A stretch of DNA of 11,581 nucleotides from contig JAPLMI010000200.1 of assembly GCA_026387115.1 (NCBI GenBank), positions 1 through 11,581 of the forward strand, in the 5' to 3' direction. Positions 6,805-11,581 of this stretch are shown here, in pieces. The first letter of the stretch is position 1. The number at the start of each line of letters is the position of its first letter. The translations under genes were made by a program, and so were the position numbers. The notes under the pieces are model-generated. The model was not told the DNA's origin. It was given only the letters and a program-made list of their open reading frames with translations, and did no database searches. The DNA is from Candidatus Omnitrophota bacterium. Its GTDB lineage: Bacteria; Omnitrophota; Gorgyraeia; 2-01-FULL-45-10.

Positions 6805-7275
6805 ATGCGCAGGATATTTAGTGTTCTGTCAGTAGTTTTTATGTTTTCGCTGTTATTTTATGCGGCGGCGGATGCGGTGTCGTCAGTTAAAAATGTTACG
6901 GTGGCGGATGTCCGAGGTAAGGCAGAGGTTATAGGCCAGGGTTCCGGCAGCGCGGCGCCTGTAATATTCGGGATGAAGGTTGGCTCAGGAGATACGATAA
7001 AAACTCAAAAAGATTCGTATGTGGATCTCAGTTTTGACGCAGCCGGCCAGGATGCCATGGTGAGAGTCGAGGCGAATTCTAACATGAAGATCGCGGACTA
7101 TATCGCATCGAACAAGCTCGAAAATAAGAAGATAGCGCTTGAGCTTGCGATGGGCGATGTGCTCATCAAGGCTAATCAGCTAAAGAACGAATCCCAGTTC
7201 CAGGTGCGGACACCAACGTCTGTCGTCGGTGTCAGGGGAACGGGTTTTAAGGTAAGCGTTTCAGCTGAAAAATAA
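6805..7275 (+). CDS. Secreted FecR-domain protein
   Basis: This 156-residue protein starts with a typical signal peptide: MRRIF, a hydrophobic core, and a likely cleavage after ADA at ~24. It is therefore exported. The rest is a single FecR-type beta domain, with GMKVGSGDTIKTQKDSYVDLSF in the middle and the diagnostic RTPTSVVGVRGTGFKV near the C-terminus (135-150). FecR domains are known from iron-transport signalling, but small secreted versions like this occur in many envelope contexts with unknown ligands. It lacks the N-terminal anti-sigma region of true FecR, so it is not an iron regulator by that route. It has its own strong promoter and ribosome site and is followed by a terminator. 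The CHASE2-GGDEF gene lies just beyond, and this pairing suggests a shared envelope-signalling role (inference). Confidence 0.88.
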   Translation: MRRIFSVLSVVFMFSLLFYAAADAVSSVKNVTVADVRGKAEVIGQGSGSAAPVIFGMKVGSGDTIKTQKDSYVDLSFDAAGQDAMVRVEANSNMKIADYIASNKLENKKIALELAMGDVLIKANQLKNESQFQVRTPTSVVGVRGTGFKVSVSAEK

Positions 7276-7300
7276 TACCGTCTCCATATATTTTTTATTA

Positions 7301-7335
7301 AGAGGGTAGCTAAAAAAAGCGCTACCCTCTTTTTC
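7301..7335 (+). terminator. Rho-independent terminator after the FecR-domain gene
   Basis: A perfect 10-bp stem is formed by AGAGGGTAGC (7301-7310) and GCTACCCTCT (7321-7330), with a 10-base A-rich loop and a T-run at 7330-7334. The next gene's ATG is only about 19 bases beyond the T-run. Confidence 0.92.
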
Positions 7336-7353
7336 TACCGTGCGGGAAGGCCT

Positions 7354-9162
7354 ATGATTTTTTCAATTTTTACGAAAATGAAAGATTCCATTTACGAAAA
7401 CGCCTTCAGGCACAGGCACGGTGTGAGATGGGTATTGGCCTTTGTGGTCGCTATCATCGTGCTCGTCCTGTATGAATTTGATATTTTTGGCAGGTTCGAG
7501 CTTATGAGCCTGGATTACCGCTTCATTCTCAGGCACCCTAATATAGGGGCTTCACCTATCGTCTTCATAGACATGGGTGAAGACAGCATAGAGGCGATAG
7601 GGAGATGGCCCTGGCCCAGGAAGTGGCATGCCACCCTTATCAAGATCCTTTCCGAATACAACGCCAATGCGGTAGCACTGGACGTACTTTTCTCCGAACC
7701 CCAGGACGCGGTGGACGATACCGCCCTGGCGGAGGCGATGAGGCAGGTGAAATTTGTCTATCTTCCGATATTGTATAATCTGAAGGTGGAAGACACAAGA
7801 TACGCATACAGCGGTTACGGCATAAGCTCCGTTATGAGGCAGCTTCCGGCCTTCGAAAAAGAAGCGAAAGGCACCGGCCACATTAACACTGTTCCAGACT
7901 TGGATGGTATCCTGAGAAGAGTGCCGGCCATCATTAAGTTTAAGGATGCTGTAACGTATCAGTTCGGCCTGAAAATGGGACTTGACATGTTGGGGATAAA
8001 AGACAGGGATATATCTTTTTATCCCCGCAGCCACTTTATACTTGCGCGGATGCCCGGTGATAGGGTTATGAAGATACCTCTCGACGACTATAACGAGCTC
8101 GTAATAAACTGGCAGGCGAAATGGGGAAAAGAATTCAGGCACTATTCATATATCGATATCATACATTCGTATGCTCAGATTAAAGAGGGTAAGGCGCCTA
8201 TAATCGATTTGAGCGGGTTGAAGAACAAGATATGCATAGTGGGCCTTACCGCCTCGGGGCTTATAGATATAAAACCGATACCCATTCAGAATATCTATCC
8301 GGCTGTAGGGATCAACGCGATGATCCTGAACAGCGTCCTGAAAAATGATTTTCTACACATCCTTCCGAAAAGGTACAATATCCTCATCATAATTTTGATG
8401 TCGATATTCGTCACATTGTACCTGTCGAATTTCCGTCTTTTAGGCGGCATGCTGATGTCCATAATCACGATAGCCGCCTATTCGGTCATTTCGATAGCGA
8501 TATTCAGCTTCTTCAGCACGGCGATATTGACATTTTATCCGATACTCGCGGTGTTCCTGTCTTACAGCCTGACATCGCTCTACACACAGGTCATTCAATC
8601 CGTCGAGCGCGCGCGCCTCTTCAAACAGGCGACGAGAGACGGGCTCACATATCTATATAACATAAGGCATTTCAATCTTTTGTTTGAAGCCGAATTCAGA
8701 AATGCCTTCATGTATAAATCCAGGCGGCTTTCGATCGTAATGGCCGACATAGATAACTTTAAGCACATAAACGATACATACGGCCATCAGGCGGGCGATA
8801 CCATACTGAGGGAATTTGCCAGGACGATACAATCGAAATGTAGAGAAGTCGACGTGATCGCCAGATACGGCGGGGAGGAATTTATCGTGATGCTGACAGG
8901 AGCCGGGGAGAAAGAGGCCTTTGACATTGCGGAGAAGATCCGCCTCGCGGTGGAGGCCAGGAGGTTCAAGTTTAAATCGGAAACATACCATACTACTATA
9001 AGCGCGGGCGTCGCGGAATTTTCAGGCGAAAAGAATAAGGATGATCTTATAGAGAAGGCCGACAAGGCGCTGTACAAGGCCAAGCACGAAGGAAAGAACC
9101 GCGTCTGTCCGGCTTCATCGGTTAATGCCGGAACAGAAAACGCTCCGCCATATACGCATTGA
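7354..9162 (+). CDS. CHASE2-domain membrane diguanylate cyclase (GGDEF)
   Basis: The 602-residue sensor enzyme has a first membrane helix at ~27-45, then an extracytoplasmic CHASE2 domain (~50-330; SLDYRFILRHP, GRWPWPRKWHA and ALDVLFSEP are typical). Three closely spaced helices at ~340-415 and a cytoplasmic GGDEF domain from ~425 follow. The active site reads GGEEF (506-510), and the inhibitory product-binding site R497-x2-D500 lies five residues upstream, so a catalytically active, feedback-controlled cyclase is expected. It should make cyclic-di-GMP from two GTP in response to an envelope signal. ATG 7354 has GGGAAGG only three bases upstream. ATG 7378 is an alternative without a ribosome site. 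No promoter is evident between the upstream terminator and this start, so it may depend on read-through or on a promoter overlapping the terminator. Confidence 0.94.
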   Translation: MIFSIFTKMKDSIYENAFRHRHGVRWVLAFVVAIIVLVLYEFDIFGRFELMSLDYRFILRHPNIGASPIVFIDMGEDSIEAIGRWPWPRKWHATLIKILSEYNANAVALDVLFSEPQDAVDDTALAEAMRQVKFVYLPILYNLKVEDTRYAYSGYGISSVMRQLPAFEKEAKGTGHINTVPDLDGILRRVPAIIKFKDAVTYQFGLKMGLDMLGIKDRDISFYPRSHFILARMPGDRVMKIPLDDYNELVINWQAKWGKEFRHYSYIDIIHSYAQIKEGKAPIIDLSGLKNKICIVGLTASGLIDIKPIPIQNIYPAVGINAMILNSVLKNDFLHILPKRYNILIIILMSIFVTLYLSNFRLLGGMLMSIITIAAYSVISIAIFSFFSTAILTFYPILAVFLSYSLTSLYTQVIQSVERARLFKQATRDGLTYLYNIRHFNLLFEAEFRNAFMYKSRRLSIVMADIDNFKHINDTYGHQAGDTILREFARTIQSKCREVDVIARYGGEEFIVMLTGAGEKEAFDIAEKIRLAVEARRFKFKSETYHTTISAGVAEFSGEKNKDDLIEKADKALYKAKHEGKNRVCPASSVNAGTENAPPYTH

Positions 9163-9251
9163 CCTGAATTATGTTCGAAAAAGGCAAGAGGCAGATGATA
9201 TAGCGCCCCTGCAGGAAAAAAGCAAAAAACACCGCAACCGCCTTTATTATA

Positions 9252-9260
9252 TGGTATACT
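9252..9260 (+). promoter_or_regulatory. Extended -10 promoter for the TPR/metallopeptidase gene
   Basis: TG at 9252-9253 one base before TATACT (9255-9260) gives an extended -10 element. There is no good -35 at the proper distance. The expected start point (~9266-9267) coincides with the GTG start codon, implying a leaderless message. Confidence 0.5.
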
Positions 9261-9266
9261 TTTTTT

Positions 9267-10688
9267 GTGAGTATAAAAATAAGAAAAGAACATCTCGAGA
9301 TGCTCCTGCTTGCGGCAGTGGTATCGGCAGCCGTATCCACCGTATTCAATTGGTATTCCGAAACTGCCGGACGGCAGGTCGGTTCGTTCGAGTACGTAAG
9401 GAAGGCCGAAAATCTGATAGAGAACGGCAGATTGCAGGATGCCATCAGATATCTGGAAAAGGCCCATTCATCATCTCCGGAAAACGAGGTCATAGCGGCT
9501 CAACTTGCCAATACGTATTCGCTATACTCCGACAGGCTTGCGCGATCAGATAAATACGAAACAGCGATAGGCTCTCTTAAAAGGGCCTGTGATGTAAGGC
9601 CTTGCTCTAAGACGGCGCAGGCATTGGCGATCATGTATTCCAAGAGGGCTATATCGAGGGCGAGGGGCGACCCCGCCGGTACTAAGGCGGACTTAGAGAA
9701 CGCCCGGCAGGCGGCTTCCTCCTCGGCGATAGCGAGCAGAAATTTAAGCGTGTCTCTATTTAATGATGCTGTCGCAGAGTCGAAGGCCGGGAAGGATGGC
9801 ATCGCGATAGTGCTGCTTAAAGAATCGTCCTTGACATACAAAGACGCGTCATTTCTTGAACTACTGGGCGACATTTATTACAAAAATGCGGATTTTGAGA
9901 AAGCGCGTTTTTATTTCGGAAGAGCGCTTGCGATGTCATCGGAGAACGCACCTCTGAAGCGGAAATTTCGCAAGGTCGTAAAGGAGGTGAGCCTTGCGAA
10001 GACCGAGGAGTCCAGAGATTTCGCGCATTTCGAATTAAGATATGACAAGGATCTTGCGGTCGACGCTAGTTCCGTAAAAGAAATCCTCGACAGATGTTAT
10101 CTGGATGTAGGCGGGGACCTTAAATATTTTCCGGATTCGAAGACGGTTGTTTTTTTGTATTCCCCGTCCGATTTCAGAAGAATATTCGCTTTGTCGCCTG
10201 CAGCGAGGGCATTCTACGACGGCAGTATCCGCATACCGCTTTCGGAAAAGGCGCTGACCGGAAAACAATTAACCAGCCACATATATCATGAATATACGCA
10301 CGCCGTTGTCTATGCCAGGACCGGCAGCAATTGTCCGGTATGGCTTAATGAGGGGATAGCGGTTTGGGAAGAACATAAAAAGGATCCGGCGATTTCTTAT
10401 ATATTCGCCAGGCTGGTCGACAAAGATAATATTTCGCTCGCGTTTTTGCATATGCCGTTTGATCAAGGGGATGAGAAAGAAGTTAGGGCGCGATATCTGG
10501 TCGCTTACAGCGCGGTGAAATATATCATCGCTACCTCGGGGCTTGCGGGTCTTAATGTTATACTATCCCGCATAAAAGAGGGGCTGCATGTGATCAACGC
10601 AATAGAGGACGAATTCCTGATTTCGGAGAAGGAATTCGAGAGGCGCTGGAAAAATTATGCCGTCAGGACGTACCTCGCAGGTCGTTGA
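9267..10688 (+). CDS. Membrane-anchored TPR protein with HExxH (peptidase MA-like) domain
   Basis: The 473-residue protein has one N-terminal membrane helix (~12-30), so the remainder is probably outside the cytoplasm. Residues ~40-240 contain several tetratricopeptide-like repeats, for example LIENGRLQDAIRYLEKA and IYYKNADFEKARFYFGRAL. Residues ~250-470 form a gluzincin-type peptidase domain with the zinc motif H341-E-Y-T-H345 and the downstream zinc glutamate in WLNEGIAVWEE (E362). All three predicted zinc ligands and the catalytic glutamate are present, so activity is likely; the substrate is unknown. TPRs probably mediate protein contacts. The start is uncertain: GTG 9267 has no ribosome site but fits a leaderless transcript. 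ATG 9300 (residue 12) is an alternative that keeps the helix. Confidence 0.88.
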   Translation: MSIKIRKEHLEMLLLAAVVSAAVSTVFNWYSETAGRQVGSFEYVRKAENLIENGRLQDAIRYLEKAHSSSPENEVIAAQLANTYSLYSDRLARSDKYETAIGSLKRACDVRPCSKTAQALAIMYSKRAISRARGDPAGTKADLENARQAASSSAIASRNLSVSLFNDAVAESKAGKDGIAIVLLKESSLTYKDASFLELLGDIYYKNADFEKARFYFGRALAMSSENAPLKRKFRKVVKEVSLAKTEESRDFAHFELRYDKDLAVDASSVKEILDRCYLDVGGDLKYFPDSKTVVFLYSPSDFRRIFALSPAARAFYDGSIRIPLSEKALTGKQLTSHIYHEYTHAVVYARTGSNCPVWLNEGIAVWEEHKKDPAISYIFARLVDKDNISLAFLHMPFDQGDEKEVRARYLVAYSAVKYIIATSGLAGLNVILSRIKEGLHVINAIEDEFLISEKEFERRWKNYAVRTYLAGR

Positions 10689-10690
10689 TT

Positions 10691-10722
10691 AAAGTGTTTT
10701 TATTATGTTTGAAAAACACCTT
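10691..10722 (+). terminator. Stem-loop after the metallopeptidase gene
   Basis: GTGTTTTT (10694-10701) pairs with AAAAACAC (10712-10719), extended by two outer A-T pairs across a mismatch. It starts two bases after the stop codon. There is no separate long T-run, so termination may be partial. The -35 of the tRNA promoter lies within its right side. Confidence 0.55.
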
Positions 10723-10737
10723 ATGCTGTGATACAAT
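10709..10737 (+). promoter_or_regulatory. Promoter of the split tRNA-Asn gene
   Basis: TTGAAA (10709-10714) and TACAAT (10732-10737) are 17 bases apart. The predicted start near 10744 is 13 bases before the mature tRNA 5' end. Confidence 0.7.
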
Positions 10738-10791
10738 TTCTCCAGCTCTTTAACACTCCCCTGTAGCTCAGTCGGTAGAGCATCTGGCTGT

Positions 10792-11352
10792 GCACGAGGC
10801 GCGAAGCGCCGAGTGCAAAACTCGGCGCACAGCGTCAGCATGAAGAAAGGAGGTGACATTTGGCAAAAGTTGATAAACGTCGATATAGCGATAGACGCCA
10901 ATATTTGATACGAGCCGTTCGCGCAAGACGAAAGAAAATCAGGCAAATGGCTGTGGATTATAAAGGCGGAAAATGTGAAGTATGCGGATACAATCGTTGT
11001 ATTGATGCACTTGAATTTCATCATAAAGATCTGATCGATAAAAAATTTGGCATATCCGAAAAAGGATATACTAGAAGCTGGAAAGATGTGGTGAAAGAGT
11101 TAGGCAAGTGCACAATAATTTGTGCCAATTGTCATCGAGAGCTTCACGCTAAGTTAGCAGCTCCCACGGGAAACCGCGGGATGAAAAAGCGGGTAAATTC
11201 AGGGAAAGCCCGGACGACTGGGTCAATCCTGAGCCAAGCCCCGGATTATAGTGATCCGAGGAAGGTGCAGAGACTAGAGACTCGCTGCCTAAAGCCTGAA
11301 AAGGCTATGGCAATGGTATAGTCCGACTCTCCGAGTAATCGGAGTCAGATCG
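10792..11352 (+). mobile_element. Group I intron (IC3-like) in tRNA-Asn, 561 nt, with HNH gene
   Basis: The conserved core is readable. P3 is AGCGGGT (11188-11194) with ACTCGCT (11280-11286). P4 is TTCAGG (11198-11203) with CCTGAG (11228-11233). P5 is GCCC (11208-11211) with GGGT (11220-11223). A P6a hairpin CGGAT/ATCCG follows. P7 is GACTA (11272-11276) with TAGTC (11319-11323). P8 is 11287-11311 with a GAAA loop, and P9 is 11325-11346 with a GTAA loop. A P2-like hairpin with a GAAA loop is at 11162-11181. The intron ends in G (11352) and the 5' exon ends in U. The strings AATCCTGAGCCAAGCC and GGAAGGTGCAGAGACT match, from memory, the core of cyanobacterial tRNA-Leu introns, hence the IC3 assignment. 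The HNH gene sits between P1 and P2 and runs on into the core. Confidence 0.93.
10860..11321 (+). CDS. Intron-encoded HNH homing endonuclease
   Basis: The 153-residue protein has a basic N-terminus (RRYSDRRQYLIRAVRARRKK) and an HNH domain with C39-x2-C42, the catalytic FHH (H54, H55), and C88-A-N-C91-H92 with H96. The four cysteines should bind structural zinc. It probably cuts intronless tRNA-Asn genes to spread the intron. The start is TTG 10860, chosen because a near-perfect Shine-Dalgarno AAGGAGGTGA (10847-10856) lies directly upstream. The HNH domain ends by ~residue 100. Residues ~101-153 are encoded by the ribozyme core (P2 to P8) and look like non-domain sequence. The TAG stop is part of P7. 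Base use is A/T-rich: 21 of 60 G/C at 11041-11100. Confidence 0.88.
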   Translation: MAKVDKRRYSDRRQYLIRAVRARRKKIRQMAVDYKGGKCEVCGYNRCIDALEFHHKDLIDKKFGISEKGYTRSWKDVVKELGKCTIICANCHRELHAKLAAPTGNRGMKKRVNSGKARTTGSILSQAPDYSDPRKVQRLETRCLKPEKAMAMV

Positions 11353-11402
11353 TAACCAGAGTGTCGTAGGTTCGAGTCCTACCGGGGGAGCCAATTTAGA
11401 CG

Positions 11403-11438
11403 AGAAAGCCCTTTAGCGATTAAGTTAAAGGGCTTTCT
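11403..11438 (+). terminator. Stem-loop terminator after tRNA-Asn
   Basis: A perfect 13-bp inverted repeat, AGAAAGCCCTTTA (11403-11415) and TAAAGGGCTTTCT (11426-11438), encloses a 10-base loop. It begins nine bases after the CCA. The T-run is short (TTTCT in the stem), but the A/T-rich foot would suit termination in either direction. Confidence 0.75.
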
Positions 11439-11463
11439 GTATGTAGGAGAAAGAGTTGCGTCA

Positions 11464-11491
11464 TTGAGGGTGCAGTTCGATAGTATATAGT
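11464..11491 (+). promoter_or_regulatory. Possible promoter near the window end
   Basis: TTGAGG (11464-11469) and TATAGT (11486-11491) are 16 bases apart. No coding region follows inside the window. A small hairpin (GCCCTC...GAGGGGTGC, ~11503-11519) lies just downstream. The remaining bases from 11394 to 11581 hold no gene that I can see on either strand. Confidence 0.3.
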
Positions 11492-11581
11492 GTAGCAGTT
11501 TAGCCCTCTTGAGGGGTGCTTGCTGTAAGTATAAGCGGTGCGCCTTGTTACAGAGTTCTAAGATATGAACGCCTTGAGCGA

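Larger units (their letters stand above)
10757..11393 (+). tRNA. tRNA-Asn(GUU), interrupted by a group I intron
   Basis: The exons are 10757-10791 (positions 1-35) and 11353-11393 (36-73 plus CCA). Joined, they form a complete cloverleaf. The acceptor TCCCCTG pairs with CGGGGGA with one U-G, and the D stem is GCTC/GAGC. The anticodon stem is TCTGG/CCAGA around the loop CTGTTAA, the variable loop is GTGTC, and the T stem is GTAGG/CCTAC with TTCGAGT. The discriminator is G73, as in bacterial tRNA-Asn, and CCA is encoded. The anticodon GUU reads Asn codons AAC and AAU. The intron falls between the second and third anticodon bases. Other junction choices give Thr anticodons, but then the intron would not end in the G required of group I introns and the G discriminator would be unusual for Thr. 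Confidence 0.93.

Noticed and set aside
10840..10908. A 22-codon frame from ATG 10840 in the intron
   Set aside because: It has no ribosome site of its own. The Shine-Dalgarno lies after it and serves the HNH start at 10860.
11538..11581. GTGCGCC at 11538, reminiscent of the 5' end of a group II intron
   Set aside because: The following bases do not match the usual group II start, and no domain V or reverse transcriptase can be seen within the window.
11400..11581. CRISPR or attachment-site repeat after the tRNA
   Set aside because: The only repeat is one inverted repeat (terminator). No direct repeat of the tRNA 3' end and no integrase are present.

Overview
The window looks like a chromosomal segment of an anaerobic bacterium of moderate GC. 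The evidence is bacterial-type dnaX and recR, near-consensus sigma-70 promoters, strong Shine-Dalgarno sites on some genes, a tRNA with encoded CCA, a four-subunit pyruvate:ferredoxin oxidoreductase and a stand-alone cobalamin methionine-synthase activation protein. Gene content and protein style would fit Omnitrophota or a neighbouring uncultured anaerobic lineage. That placement is a guess without a phylogeny. The organism is not archaeal.

Layout. Positions 1-1027 carry the 3' end of dnaX and a complete overlapping recR (replication and repair). A near-consensus promoter at 1030-1058 begins a tightly packed unit: a six-helix membrane protein, then porG, porD, porA and porB. The Por subunits interconvert pyruvate and acetyl-CoA + CO2 with ferredoxin. 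porB is interrupted by an in-frame 367-residue intein with a LAGLIDADG homing endonuclease, inserted in the thiamine-pyrophosphate loop of the active site. A convergent gene (6031-6714, minus) encodes a MetH-activation-domain protein. Facing promoters in 6725-6774 start it and a secreted FecR-domain gene (6805-7275). After a strong terminator come a CHASE2-GGDEF diguanylate cyclase (7354-9162) and a membrane-anchored TPR/HExxH metallopeptidase (9267-10688).

The right end (10757-11393) is a tRNA-Asn(GUU) gene split in the anticodon by a 561-nt group I intron of the kind found in cyanobacterial tRNA-Leu (IC3-like). The intron carries an HNH endonuclease gene with a strong ribosome binding site. 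The last third of that gene also encodes the ribozyme core, and its stop codon lies inside helix P7. A 13-bp stem-loop follows the tRNA. The last 140 bases hold only a weak promoter-like sequence and a small hairpin.

How it works together. Por supplies or consumes acetyl-CoA and reduced ferredoxin, and the MetH-activation protein suggests corrinoid methyl chemistry elsewhere in the genome. The FecR and CHASE2-GGDEF genes look like an envelope-sensing and cyclic-di-GMP module. The standout observation is that two unrelated self-splicing, homing-type elements, one acting on protein and one on RNA, interrupt catalytic or decoding residues of two essential-looking genes within about 7 kb.
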